NCBI RefSeq assembly: GCF_008973715.1
Contig: NZ_WBOL01000014.1
Coordinates: forward strand, 37,057 to 101,056
Direction of reading: 5' to 3'
Length of the DNA stretch: 64,000 bases
From: Nitrincola schmidtii
GTDB taxonomy: Bacteria; Pseudomonadota; Gammaproteobacteria; Pseudomonadales; Balneatricaceae
The number at the start of each line of letters is the position of its first letter. Position 1 is the first letter of the stretch. Both the position numbers and the translations under genes were made by a program. Positions 43,010 through 52,393 of the stretch are shown here, one piece after another. A model generated the notes under the pieces. It ran no database searches. It was not told the origin of the DNA and was given only the letters and a program-made list of their open reading frames with translations.

Positions 43010-45613
43010 ATGACAGACTTTAGCCTGCTGAACAGTGACATGCAGCAGCGTCTGTTGGCTTATGTTGAAAGCCGACAGACGTTTGCTCCAAATATGCATG
43101 GATTTGATGAACTGTTGAACGCATCGGGAAAGATTCGCGCACAATGGCAACCTGTGCTCGAAGAACTCTCTAAACTGGATCGCGAAGCATTGCGAAGCCG
43201 ATGTGAAGAAGCACAAAACCTACTTCATGAAAATGGTGTTACCTTTAACACCTACGAAGACGACCCAGGACAGCTTCGTTCATGGCAGCTTGATAGTTTA
43301 CCTTATGTCATCAGCACAGAAGATTGGGAACATCTAGAAAAGGGTTTGATGCAACGCTCTCGTTTATTGGAAGCGATTGCCGAGGATCTGTATGGTCCAA
43401 GAACACTGATCTCCAGTGGCTTACTTCCAGCGGAACTCATTCACACCTTTCCAAGTTACTTGCTTCCTGTCGTCAGTGATCAACCCTTACGTCGACCCAT
43501 GTTGATCATGCAGGGTACTGATGTGATTCGGAATGCTTCCGGTGAATGGGAAGTACTTTGTGATTGGACACAATCGCCTTCTGGCGCAGGGTATGCGCTT
43601 GAAAATCGTATCACCCTAGCACGCGCCTTCCCCAATCAATATCGTGAAGCACCTCTCAAACGCTTAGCGGGTTTCTTACAGGCTCAACATCGAGCCCTTG
43701 CGTCATTATCCACTAGCCAGCGTGACCAGCCCAACATTGTATTGCTATCTCCAGGCCCCGGCAGTCCGGGTTATTTTGAGCATGCTTGGCTAGCAAACTA
43801 CATGAACTTCTCGTTAGTAGAAGGTGCAGACTTAGTCGTTCGTGATGGACAGGTTGCCATGCGAACACTGGGTGGGCTAAGACAAGTTGACGTTATTGTT
43901 CGTCATATCAATGATCCTTGGTGCGACCCATTAGAGCTTCGTGGTGACTCGTTACTCGGCGTTCCCGGCTTGATGCAGGCCGCGCGAGATGGTGAAGTAG
44001 AAATTGCTAATGCCTTGGGAACTGGGATTTTAGAAAATCCTGCGTTAGCGGCCTATCTGGATGAGATTTGTCAGCAACTACTGGGCGAACCACTGTTGAT
44101 CAAGCATCGCACTACCCTATGGGCAGGCGATGATAGGCAATTGGCTGACATTCTAACCTCACCGGAAGAATGGCTGTTTCGAGATATCACCGAGCCAGCC
44201 AAAGTGATTCGCCCTGAAAAGCTAGGTGAAGGTGAGTTACTGGAGCTGCTCGACAAACTTCAAGCGACTCCTTGGCGATTCGTTGCTCAATCTAAACTGA
44301 AAGCGGCCACTTCACCCACTTACAACACACGCACGGATAGCTTTGAAGCTCGCCATGTTAACTTGCGCTTTTTCAGTCTGATAGAGCCTGATCATCTATT
44401 TATCGACGCTGCTGATCGCCGTTATCGCATTATGCCAGGCGGATTAGCTTGGATAGGTGAGCCCGGCACACTGTTAATGGAAAGTCGTACGGTCAAAGAT
44501 ATTTGGGTAATGGCACCGGTTCCTCAGCCCCATATCAGCATGCTGCGCCAAGCTAACGGCCCTATCGTCATGACTCGTGACGGTACTGACCTTGCCTGCC
44601 GCGTCGCCGACAGTTTATTTTGGATGGGACGTTATGGTGAGCGGTTAGATATTCGTTCACGCCTTTTACGAGAAACGCTGGGACGCTTTTTACAAGAAGA
44701 TCAGTCGTCGGAAGAAACAGGCCTGCTACCTGACCTATTTACGGCGCTTGAAATTCAATTTCCAGAGATACCAGAAGTCGATGAAGTGACTGATCTTGAT
44801 GATCCGTTGCGGCACAAACAGCTCTATCTAAGCTATCGAAATCGTTTATTAGAGTTATTTGAAGAAAATCATCCTGATGGCATGCCATGGCTTTTCAATC
44901 ACTTTTTGCGCAACTGTCGATCTGTACGCGATCACTTAGGTGACGATGCATGGCGGACAGTGAACAATCTTCGTCAGCGCTTTAATGACATGCCACGCAC
45001 ACAAGGCATTATTGTTGGACAGCGCCAGCTCGAGGGTGTTGTCACTCATTTAGCCGCTTTTTTCGGTCTCTGTAATGAAACCATGCCACACCATTATGGC
45101 TGGCGTTTCTTAGACATCGGGCGCTTTATTGAACGTGTACTCTGCACATTAGAGCTTTTAAAACTGGCACTCTTAACAGCAAGACAGCCCGGTATACCTC
45201 TGTTTGAAGTGGTCTTAGCAACGACAGATAACTTTACGGTCTATCGCCGTCGCTATCGTTCACAGCTTCATCCGAGCGCTATTCTCGATCTATTATTATT
45301 CGACGAAACCAATCCTCGATCGGTTGGTTATATTCTGAAGCGGCTAGAAAGACAGATTCAACGTCTACCTCAGCCAACTCATACGCCTTACCGAAATTTA
45401 GAATCCCGATTAGTGATTCAAGCCACCAGTGCTTTGCACTTAGTCGATATTGATACGCTCAGTCAGATAGAAACAAGCGCCGAGTCAAGAGAAGTACTCT
45501 CAGAGCTACTTGATCAGCTGATACAACCTCTATCCGAATTGACCAATGCCATTTCTCACAGTCACTTTAGCCATGTTGAAGCCCCTGTTCAGCTAGTGAC
45601 CATGCAATCCTAA
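43010..45613 (+). CDS. Circularly permuted ATP-grasp - alpha-E fusion protein
   Basis: This protein of about 867 aa fuses the two domains that are separate in the leftward arm: ATP-grasp (DUF404/DUF407, about 1-500) and alpha-E (DUF403, about 525-855, starting CRVADSLFWMGRYGERLD). Where the stand-alone paralog has VVKPANESGGYG this copy reads KVIRPEKLGEGE, so the lysine is arginine and the glycine loop is eroded; activity may be altered. The ATG at 43010 has a GAGA just upstream; a TTG at 42995 is an alternative. It lies 31 bp after the DUF2126 gene and 15 bp before the next transglutaminase. Confidence 0.92.
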   Translation: MTDFSLLNSDMQQRLLAYVESRQTFAPNMHGFDELLNASGKIRAQWQPVLEELSKLDREALRSRCEEAQNLLHENGVTFNTYEDDPGQLRSWQLDSLPYVISTEDWEHLEKGLMQRSRLLEAIAEDLYGPRTLISSGLLPAELIHTFPSYLLPVVSDQPLRRPMLIMQGTDVIRNASGEWEVLCDWTQSPSGAGYALENRITLARAFPNQYREAPLKRLAGFLQAQHRALASLSTSQRDQPNIVLLSPGPGSPGYFEHAWLANYMNFSLVEGADLVVRDGQVAMRTLGGLRQVDVIVRHINDPWCDPLELRGDSLLGVPGLMQAARDGEVEIANALGTGILENPALAAYLDEICQQLLGEPLLIKHRTTLWAGDDRQLADILTSPEEWLFRDITEPAKVIRPEKLGEGELLELLDKLQATPWRFVAQSKLKAATSPTYNTRTDSFEARHVNLRFFSLIEPDHLFIDAADRRYRIMPGGLAWIGEPGTLLMESRTVKDIWVMAPVPQPHISMLRQANGPIVMTRDGTDLACRVADSLFWMGRYGERLDIRSRLLRETLGRFLQEDQSSEETGLLPDLFTALEIQFPEIPEVDEVTDLDDPLRHKQLYLSYRNRLLELFEENHPDGMPWLFNHFLRNCRSVRDHLGDDAWRTVNNLRQRFNDMPRTQGIIVGQRQLEGVVTHLAAFFGLCNETMPHHYGWRFLDIGRFIERVLCTLELLKLALLTARQPGIPLFEVVLATTDNFTVYRRRYRSQLHPSAILDLLLFDETNPRSVGYILKRLERQIQRLPQPTHTPYRNLESRLVIQATSALHLVDIDTLSQIETSAESREVLSELLDQLIQPLSELTNAISHSHFSHVEAPVQLVTMQS

Positions 45614-45628
45614 AATGATAATAAACAC

Positions 45629-46534
45629 ATGAAATACCATCTTCGCCATACAACGCGTTACGATTACAGCAGTGATGTCACACTCAGCCATAATGAAGCA
45701 CGCTTGCTACCCAGAGACTTACCTTGGCAGCAAGTGATTGATGCAGAACTCACAATCGACCCAAAGCCCATTCGCTTACGTGAGCGCGTCGACTTTTTTG
45801 GCAACCGTGTCAGTTATTTCACGATCCAAGAGTTACACTCTAGCCTTGAAGTGACACTGAATAGCAAAATCACTACGCTACCTAGACAACTGCCACCTAA
45901 AAATTTCAATATTAGCTGGAATGATGCAGTTGAAATCATCAAAACGGATCGCTCCGTTGGCAACCTATTACAAAACGCTCGCTTAATGATGTTGGATTCT
46001 GACTTCATCCGAAGTCACCCAGCATTAGCGGAATATGCCAGTGAAGCTTTTAAAAAAGGTCGCTCCATTGTTGAAGCGGTTCAAGCATTTAATCTACAAA
46101 TATTCAACGACTTCACTTACGATCCAGAACATACCACCATCGCGACACCCGTACTGGATGTCTTGAATAGTCGTCGCGGTGTATGTCAGGATTTTGCCCA
46201 TTTAGCGATTGGCTGCTTACGCTCTATCGGTTTGCCTGCACGCTATGTCAGTGGCTATATGGAAACACTTCCTCCTCCTGGACAGCAGAAACTACAAGGT
46301 GCTGATGCAACGCATGCCTGGCTTGCAGTAGGAATTCCAGGATGGGGCTGGTTAGAAATCGACCCCACGAATGGCACGCTTCCGGATGAACGCTACTTAA
46401 CCCTTGGCTGGGGGCGCGATTTTGCCGATGTCACCCCACTCAAAGGAGTCATGAATGGCGGTGGTAAAGACTTACTTTCGGTTGCCGTCGATGTCACCCC
46501 TTTATCAGATAAACATCTGCTGGAACTTTTTTAA
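45629..46534 (+). CDS. Transglutaminase-like cysteine protease-fold protein
   Basis: This 301-aa cytoplasmic protein has the transglutaminase N-domain (about 1-85, YHLRHTTRYDYSSDV) and core. The triad is Cys in RGVCQDFAHL, His in DATHAWLAV and Asp in LEIDPTNG. It is a shorter relative of the N-terminal part of the DUF2126 fusion. Such proteins may cleave or cross-link peptides; the family is usually encoded with the ATP-grasp/alpha-E proteins, as here. Confidence 0.94.
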   Translation: MKYHLRHTTRYDYSSDVTLSHNEARLLPRDLPWQQVIDAELTIDPKPIRLRERVDFFGNRVSYFTIQELHSSLEVTLNSKITTLPRQLPPKNFNISWNDAVEIIKTDRSVGNLLQNARLMMLDSDFIRSHPALAEYASEAFKKGRSIVEAVQAFNLQIFNDFTYDPEHTTIATPVLDVLNSRRGVCQDFAHLAIGCLRSIGLPARYVSGYMETLPPPGQQKLQGADATHAWLAVGIPGWGWLEIDPTNGTLPDERYLTLGWGRDFADVTPLKGVMNGGGKDLLSVAVDVTPLSDKHLLELF

Positions 46535-46540
46535 ACCTCT

Positions 46541-47464
46541 ATGCTTAGCTCATCTGTAGATTGGCGTGCCCGATCAGCGCTTCTATTAGCCATGGCAATT
46601 TGGGGTAGCTCCTTTATTGCCCTGAAAGCAGCTGTCGATGTTATGCATCCCATGCAAGTTATTTTTTTACGCATGTTTATCGGTAGTATCGTCTTCTTAC
46701 TGATTCTTCCTTGGTGGAAACGAGGTTTTAACTATCAGGCAGGTGATTGGAAATGGTTAGCCGCGATGGTGTTATTTGAACCCTGCCTCTATTTTATTTT
46801 CGAAAGTTTAGCCCTTAAATACACCAGTGCAGGACAAGCGGGAATGATCACCAGCATCTTACCGCTCTTAGTCGCTATAGGCGCTTGGTTGTTATTAAAA
46901 GAACGTATTGCTAAAAACCAATGGCTTGGGTTTGTGATTGCGTTGATAGGCGTGATCTGGATGTCATGGGGAAGTGACGTAAGTAGTCATGCCCCTAATC
47001 CTTTGCTCGGAAATTCGCTAGAACTCATGGCGATGCTATGTGCTGTTGGATACACCCTTGTGGTTAAAAAATTGACGACTCGCTATAGCCCGCTATTTTT
47101 GACTGCGATACAAACCTTATTGGGGACGGTATTTTTTCTTCCACTGGCACTGATGATGCCAATGCCAGCAAGCATATCTGTTGATACGTTTGCTTATATT
47201 GCTTATCTGGGTGTGTTTTCTACCCTAGGCGCTTATGGATTATATAACTATGCACTCAGCAGAACGCATGCCAGTAAAGTTGGCGCTTATACTAACTTAA
47301 TCCCAGTATTTACCTTGTTTTTCGCCTATATTTTCCTGAATGAAGTGCTCAACTTTCAGCAGTGGCTTGCCGTCACTCTTGTCTTTACCGGCGTTGCCAT
47401 TAGCCAACACAGTCGTCGAGGTCGTAAGGTTTTAAATCAGATACCACCGGGTACAGTTCAATAA
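46541..47464 (+). CDS. EamA/DMT-family transporter
   Basis: This 307-aa inner-membrane protein has ten predicted helices in two EamA repeats (WGSSFIALKAAVDVMHPMQV opening the first, LGAYGLYNYALSRTHASKVG in the second). DMT proteins export or import small metabolites. It begins six bases after the transglutaminase stop with no clear ribosome site, so translational coupling in the rightward operon is likely. Export of the island's product is a tempting but unproven idea. Confidence 0.9.
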   Translation: MLSSSVDWRARSALLLAMAIWGSSFIALKAAVDVMHPMQVIFLRMFIGSIVFLLILPWWKRGFNYQAGDWKWLAAMVLFEPCLYFIFESLALKYTSAGQAGMITSILPLLVAIGAWLLLKERIAKNQWLGFVIALIGVIWMSWGSDVSSHAPNPLLGNSLELMAMLCAVGYTLVVKKLTTRYSPLFLTAIQTLLGTVFFLPLALMMPMPASISVDTFAYIAYLGVFSTLGAYGLYNYALSRTHASKVGAYTNLIPVFTLFFAYIFLNEVLNFQQWLAVTLVFTGVAISQHSRRGRKVLNQIPPGTVQ

Positions 47465-47483
47465 AACCACGGTATGTTTTCAA

Positions 47484-49610
47484 TTAGGCAGGTAAATCTG
47501 TCTGATTATGGCGATTCAGCGAACGCCAATGCTGGTTTTCATCCGACAAGATTCGAGTTAAGGTGGCAAAGAGTTGTCGCAATTCTTGTGTCTGCCGCCA
47601 TCGCTGTTGCTCACTAGTATCGGTTCTCTTTGCCGCCATTCGTTGATAATCGGTGCATGCTTCATCAAGAACCGCCAACTGCCCAGAGACCTGCCCAGCT
47701 AAAGACGACATACGCACAACCTCATTGTGGTTGAGTATGCCGTGTATCGCAGCACCCCAAGCGGGAAAAAATGCCGTGAAAATGAGTATCCATGAGATCT
47801 TAACAAAGAAATGTAATGTCACGGCTAAAAAAGTGATGAAAAACAAACTGAACGCCAGTCGGTGAAGATAAACATGATCTCTATGTAAATTCACATGGCT
47901 ACGACTAAAATATTGACGATGCTCATCCAGCACCTGACGTAAATAATTCGCCATCGTTGAATTGTGTTCTGTCAGACAATATCGCGTTGAGTCTGATCGA
48001 CTCACGGGCAAACCAGAACTAATTAATACGCGCTGCAATAACCAATTTTCTGCACTGCTCAACTGACCACCCCGTGCATTGGCATTTGGGCTCCAATAAG
48101 GCCGATTAAAGGCTTGAGGCAACACTAGCAAGGGAAATCCAATACGTAAATAACGTAGCTGCTCGGCTAAATAGCGATAACTCATCCAATGACCATGCCA
48201 ATCACGGAAGCGAGCTTGTAGCACATGACCGACAATAAATCTGAGTAAAATAAACTCGAATACTGCCCAGATCATCAGTAAACCAGGCATGTTGGCTGGC
48301 CATATACTTAACGCACCCGCGACAGCACAAAATACGGCAAACGCGGCAGCATAGTAGATCATCCATATTCCGTCACGATGCCGGCGACCAAAACAGTCAG
48401 CCTGTGTTTCTGCCCAACTAAAAATGTGTTCTAAATCGGGTTCATCTATAGGGTGAGTAACACCATTCGACGGGGTCACTTTTTGGTATCCTTTAGACCG
48501 AGAAGCCATCTGTACAGATGTCTTCAAATCTGTCCAATTCAAACGAGCAATAGCAGAACAAAATAGATGTAATCGTCCTATTAAGCGCTCTTTCACACTT
48601 AACGTATCGTAACCTCTGGTTAACAACTCCATCAGACGCCTTGATTGTGATGGGTTAGGAGGGTTTAACATCACTTGTAGCCATTGCTTAGCGCCAGCTA
48701 ACCATGAAAACAGACCGGGTGGACGCTGATTAACGCTGGGTAGAAAAAGAAACTTAATCCATAAAAACAAAAAACCTAGCAGTGAAGGTTGAGCTGCTAT
48801 CTTTGCTAAACGTTTATTTTCAGCTGAATCGGGTTGCATCGCAGGTAAGAAAGGCAAAAGCAGCAGGTCCATCCACTCCGATATTGCAAGACTTAACTGT
48901 GACTGCGTTTGCATCAGCGTAAAATACTGCAACAATGCTTCGTTATCACTACTCAACGCCTCTAACTCAAGCAGATGTGAGTCAGTCAGCATTGCTGGGC
49001 GATTAATTAAGAGTTGAGGCTGATCAAGATTAGGGTCTAACCTCAATAACAGAACCGGTTTACGTCGAATTAAGGCTGTACGAATAATTCTCGCAGTACC
49101 ACTGGTAATAATAAGAGGCTCTTGAGTATCCCATACGGCGATCAGTAAATCAGAAAAACTCAGAGCAAGCTCATCACGAAGTGAGTAATCATCTTGAGAC
49201 AGGTTTTGATTTAGCACTGGGGAGTGCATTCCAAGTATCACTCGCTGGTCAGCTGCACGACGGTTTGCTTGATGACTATCCTGAGCCGTGATGGCAGCTA
49301 AATGATATCCACACTCATGCGCCAGCTCAGCAACGACCTCATCAACACCTGAGGCTTCTCCCGTGATTAACTTTAGCTGGCTTGGCTCATTAGCATACAC
49401 ACTTTTTGCCTTAGCAAAAGCGTCATTCGCCGAAACGTCTAGATCAAGCAGCAATTGTTTAAGCGTTGAACGTAGCGCACTTTCTCGTTCAGACTGTTGT
49501 TGCAACCAGTTTTGATTCAAACGCTGTTGGCGATGACCCGCAACCAACACCCCGAAAGCAGGTCGCAATCGGGGGCGCTGTAATTGACTGGCAAGAGGTG
49601 AGCTAGACAA
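47484..49610 (-). CDS. Predicted SLOG-SLATT membrane protein (708 aa)
   Basis: The N-terminal 240 residues look like a Rossmann-type SLOG domain (FGVLVAGHRQQR, LKLITGEASGVDEVVAELA, FSDLLIAVWD, SGTARIIRTALIRRKPVLLL). A membrane part follows: a helix near 275-292, two helices at about 395-445, the motif SYRYLAEQLRYLRI, two helices at about 590-630, and a helical tail (GILNHNEVVRMSSLAGQ). The YRxxAExLR motif and the helix-pair-plus-tail layout resemble SLATT/DUF4231 domains, proposed as pore-forming effectors gated by nucleotide signals sensed by SLOG domains. The start appears to be a TTG at 49610, right after the stop of the upstream gene, so the two are coupled. Domain calls are from pattern memory; an unrelated membrane protein remains possible. 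Confidence 0.65.
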   Translation of the reverse strand: MSSSPLASQLQRPRLRPAFGVLVAGHRQQRLNQNWLQQQSERESALRSTLKQLLLDLDVSANDAFAKAKSVYANEPSQLKLITGEASGVDEVVAELAHECGYHLAAITAQDSHQANRRAADQRVILGMHSPVLNQNLSQDDYSLRDELALSFSDLLIAVWDTQEPLIITSGTARIIRTALIRRKPVLLLRLDPNLDQPQLLINRPAMLTDSHLLELEALSSDNEALLQYFTLMQTQSQLSLAISEWMDLLLLPFLPAMQPDSAENKRLAKIAAQPSLLGFLFLWIKFLFLPSVNQRPPGLFSWLAGAKQWLQVMLNPPNPSQSRRLMELLTRGYDTLSVKERLIGRLHLFCSAIARLNWTDLKTSVQMASRSKGYQKVTPSNGVTHPIDEPDLEHIFSWAETQADCFGRRHRDGIWMIYYAAAFAVFCAVAGALSIWPANMPGLLMIWAVFEFILLRFIVGHVLQARFRDWHGHWMSYRYLAEQLRYLRIGFPLLVLPQAFNRPYWSPNANARGGQLSSAENWLLQRVLISSGLPVSRSDSTRYCLTEHNSTMANYLRQVLDEHRQYFSRSHVNLHRDHVYLHRLAFSLFFITFLAVTLHFFVKISWILIFTAFFPAWGAAIHGILNHNEVVRMSSLAGQVSGQLAVLDEACTDYQRMAAKRTDTSEQQRWRQTQELRQLFATLTRILSDENQHWRSLNRHNQTDLPA

Positions 49611-49611
49611 A

Positions 49612-50040
49612 TTAACTCATTAACCTAGCAAAGAAATCAGGCATGTCATAACCCGATACTTTTAATTGATCAACTAAGGCTTTAGGGTCTTGTTGCTTAC
49701 GTTGACTTAATGCCCATAGCATTCCACAGCGCGCCCCTGAACGACAGAAGGCCACGATAGGTGTCTTCGCTTGGGCTAGAATCTGTCCAAACTCATCTCC
49801 CTGACCGTCCTCCACTTGACCTGAAATTACTGGCAAATAAAACCACTGCAATCCCAATTCTTCTGCATAGGCTTTTAGGCTTGCTGAAGATGGCTGTTCA
49901 GGTTCCTCATCATCAGGTCGATTACAGATCAGGGTTTTAACCCCTTGTTCTGATAAGGCTTTGATATCATCCTGTGTCAATTGTGCACAAGCACTCAAAT
50001 CATCTGTTATTTTTCTCATAGCTGGTAACGGATGTGACAT
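49612..50040 (-). CDS. TIGR01244/DUF442 phosphatase- or sulfurtransferase-like protein
   Basis: This 142-aa protein has the dual-specificity-phosphatase-like fold of the TIGR01244 (Blh N-terminal, DUF442) family: ALSEQGVKTLICNRPDDEEP at the front and a P-loop FCRSGARCGMLWAL with the catalytic cysteine. The family acts on unknown substrates and is sometimes linked to sulfide metabolism. The ATG has AGGAGAG upstream. Its stop abuts the TTG start of the SLOG-SLATT gene. Confidence 0.88.
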   Translation of the reverse strand: MSHPLPAMRKITDDLSACAQLTQDDIKALSEQGVKTLICNRPDDEEPEQPSSASLKAYAEELGLQWFYLPVISGQVEDGQGDEFGQILAQAKTPIVAFCRSGARCGMLWALSQRKQQDPKALVDQLKVSGYDMPDFFARLMS

Positions 50041-50097
50041 AGAACTCTCCTAAATCATTCATTATGAATCTAATCTAATTTGATTGATCATGATAAG

Positions 50098-50709
50098 TTA
50101 TAAATAAGGCAATAAACGCTCATTAAGTTCAGCCAACCATTTATACAGCCAAACCTGACCTGCTACGGCTAAACCCGGAGCAGTCACTTCTGGCAAGGCT
50201 TCTGATTGCTGCCATTGCCAACTCACAACAGGCTGACCATCTTGTCGGATTAAATCAGCATGAATGACCACTAACAGGCGCTGAGATGTTTGATCTAGAT
50301 GCCATTGATGAAGGTGAATGCGTAAACGATGTTCAGCCATAATACCAGGCTGATCGGTCAACACATTTACACCTTGTAAGTGAGCACTTAGGTACTCTGC
50401 AGCCAAACGTTCCATTTGCATAGGCAGTGGTTCAGTCCAGATATGATCTCTAAAGGGTGTTAGCTGATGCTCGCCTGTCTGATACCATAACGCACGGCTA
50501 TTTAATGCAGTTGTTGCTTGAGGGGTTTCTATAACCAAGGTACCCCTTTCTTTCGACCAAACGGTTTCAGCAACTCTGTCTTCATCTATATTAGACATTA
50601 ACTGAAGTTGAGTGGGTGCCGGCCCTGCTTCTGGTAATACACTGCAGCCCGCTAGCCCAATAAACCCAATTCCAATGACCACTAACAGTGATGCCATCTG
50701 CTTTCTCAT
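50098..50709 (-). CDS. PqiC-like ABC-transport auxiliary lipoprotein
   Basis: This 203-aa protein has a lipoprotein signal (IGFIGLAGCSVLP) and the fold of the ABC-type transport auxiliary family (PqiC/DUF330): VIETPQATTALNSRALWYQ, then a C-terminal domain. PqiC-type lipoproteins sit at the outer membrane end of MCE lipid-transport bridges. It starts five bases after the MCE gene stop. Confidence 0.88.
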   Translation of the reverse strand: MRKQMASLLVVIGIGFIGLAGCSVLPEAGPAPTQLQLMSNIDEDRVAETVWSKERGTLVIETPQATTALNSRALWYQTGEHQLTPFRDHIWTEPLPMQMERLAAEYLSAHLQGVNVLTDQPGIMAEHRLRIHLHQWHLDQTSQRLLVVIHADLIRQDGQPVVSWQWQQSEALPEVTAPGLAVAGQVWLYKWLAELNERLLPYL

Positions 50710-50714
50710 TTACA

Positions 50715-51608
50715 TTACTCTCCTGGTCCAGCCGGTAATTGACCGGGGCCTCTAATTAACACATCACCTTGACGCATTAATGTTTCACTTAGCGCTCTCG
50801 TTTCTCTGATCAAAGGTGCCAACTCTCGAGCGAGCACTTGGCTATCCCTAGACATCGCCATTAATTGACGATTGGTTTGATCCAAATTATCTGCCAAAAG
50901 TTGCCTAAAAGATGCCATTTCATCCGGCAACGCCTGGCTTTGCTGTGTTAAAGACTCAGCCAACTCTGTCATTGACCTTGCTAACCTATCCCAACTGTCA
51001 GTATCTAGCTGATCTAACTGACGCTCGGCTGTTTGACTTAAGCTAACCATGGACTGAATTAGGCTGTCTAACTGTTGGCGCATAGAGTCATCACTCAATG
51101 CACTTAAATGACGCGTTAACTCGGATAAATTATCAGATAATTCATTAAAACGATTCAGGGTTTCATTAAGTGCTTCTGAAATCTGCAACAATCGAGATGG
51201 ACTACTTTTAATCACTGCGGGGCTTGCGTCGGATGTTTCCAATCTAGGTGAGTCTGCTTGACCACTTTGTATTTCTACAAACAGAAGTCCAGTAATACCC
51301 TGATTTTGAAGACTTGCAATAGAACTCTCACGAATCGGTACGCTAGGGTCAATCTTTAATCCTAACCTGACGCGCCCCTCTTGTTCTTTGTCTAGCGTAA
51401 TACTTTCAACCACACCTACCGGAACCCCTAAAAAGCGCACGGTAGCGCGTTCATTGAGTCCAGCTACGGATTCATTAAAATAAGTAACATAGGGAAGCCA
51501 TTGAGTTTGACGGTCATCGCGCGTCATTAAGGCCAACATACCAACACCCACAGCGACCATTAATATGACAAAAGCACCGACGAGGGTGTAGTTAATCCTT
51601 GGATTCAT
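50715..51608 (-). CDS. MCE-domain protein (MlaD-like)
   Basis: This 297-aa protein has one N-terminal helix (about 9-29), an MCE domain (about 38-120; VTYFNESVAGLNERATVRFLG, SIASLQNQGITGLLFVEIQSG) and a long helical tail rich in Gln, Ser and Leu. It is anchored in the inner membrane with the MCE ring in the periplasm and moves lipids between membranes. It overlaps the ATPase gene by one base. Confidence 0.93.
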   Translation of the reverse strand: MNPRINYTLVGAFVILMVAVGVGMLALMTRDDRQTQWLPYVTYFNESVAGLNERATVRFLGVPVGVVESITLDKEQEGRVRLGLKIDPSVPIRESSIASLQNQGITGLLFVEIQSGQADSPRLETSDASPAVIKSSPSRLLQISEALNETLNRFNELSDNLSELTRHLSALSDDSMRQQLDSLIQSMVSLSQTAERQLDQLDTDSWDRLARSMTELAESLTQQSQALPDEMASFRQLLADNLDQTNRQLMAMSRDSQVLARELAPLIRETRALSETLMRQGDVLIRGPGQLPAGPGE

Positions 51609-52393
51609 TAAATCAGCTCCTGTCGAATCGCTCGCTTAGCACGTTCATTTGCAAAATAAGCCTCTATCACCGGATGTGTATCTTTAACCATTTTCTCTAT
51701 AGGTTGCTTCATCAACACTCTGCGCTCTCCCAAAAAGGCGACTTGATTGGTAACCGTCCAAATCGAATCAAGATCATGCGTCACTAAAATTAAGGTTAAA
51801 TTCAGTGCCGCATGAAGCTCTAGCAACATATCATCAAAAGCGGCAGCCCCTGCGGGGTCTAAACCCGCTGTTGGCTCATCGAGGAGCAATAAAGGGGGAT
51901 CGAGAGCCAAAGCACGTGATACCGCTGCACGCTTTAACATGCCGCCGCTTAGGGATTGAGGATAAAGGTGAGCGGCATGCTCGGGTAAACCGGTCAAGCG
52001 CAACTTCAGCATCGCTAAATCTTTTAACAGTGACCCTGAAATATGTTGATGCTCTCGAATCGGTAACATAATATTTTCCAAAACCGTTAGGCTGGAAAAT
52101 AATGCTCCCTGCTGGAACATCATACCGATTTTTTGCCGTTGCGCGAGTAGCTCTCGACCGCTCATTTGGGTGATAGGTTCACCAAATAGCTCTATTTCTC
52201 CTGAATCAGGTTCTCTTAGCATCGCTATCTCTGACAGCAGTACCGATTTACCTGTTCCACTGCCTCCAACTAAAGCAACACGTTCCCCCTCTAAAATTTT
52301 TAAATCCAGTTTCTCGTGGACGATGTTGTCACCGAAGCGGGTGGCAATTTGCTTTAACTCAACAATAACCTTGTGCTCTTCCATCATCACCAT
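51608..52393 (-). CDS. MlaF-like ABC ATPase of the MCE transporter
   Basis: This 261-aa ATPase has Walker A GGSGTGKS, Q-loop GMMFQQGALF, signature LSGGMLKRAAV and Walker B LLLLDEPTAGLD. The GALFSSLTVLENI segment is typical of MlaF. It overlaps the permease gene by seven bases and powers the MCE system encoded around it. Confidence 0.95.
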   Translation of the reverse strand: MVMMEEHKVIVELKQIATRFGDNIVHEKLDLKILEGERVALVGGSGTGKSVLLSEIAMLREPDSGEIELFGEPITQMSGRELLAQRQKIGMMFQQGALFSSLTVLENIMLPIREHQHISGSLLKDLAMLKLRLTGLPEHAAHLYPQSLSGGMLKRAAVSRALALDPPLLLLDEPTAGLDPAGAAAFDDMLLELHAALNLTLILVTHDLDSIWTVTNQVAFLGERRVLMKQPIEKMVKDTHPVIEAYFANERAKRAIRQELI

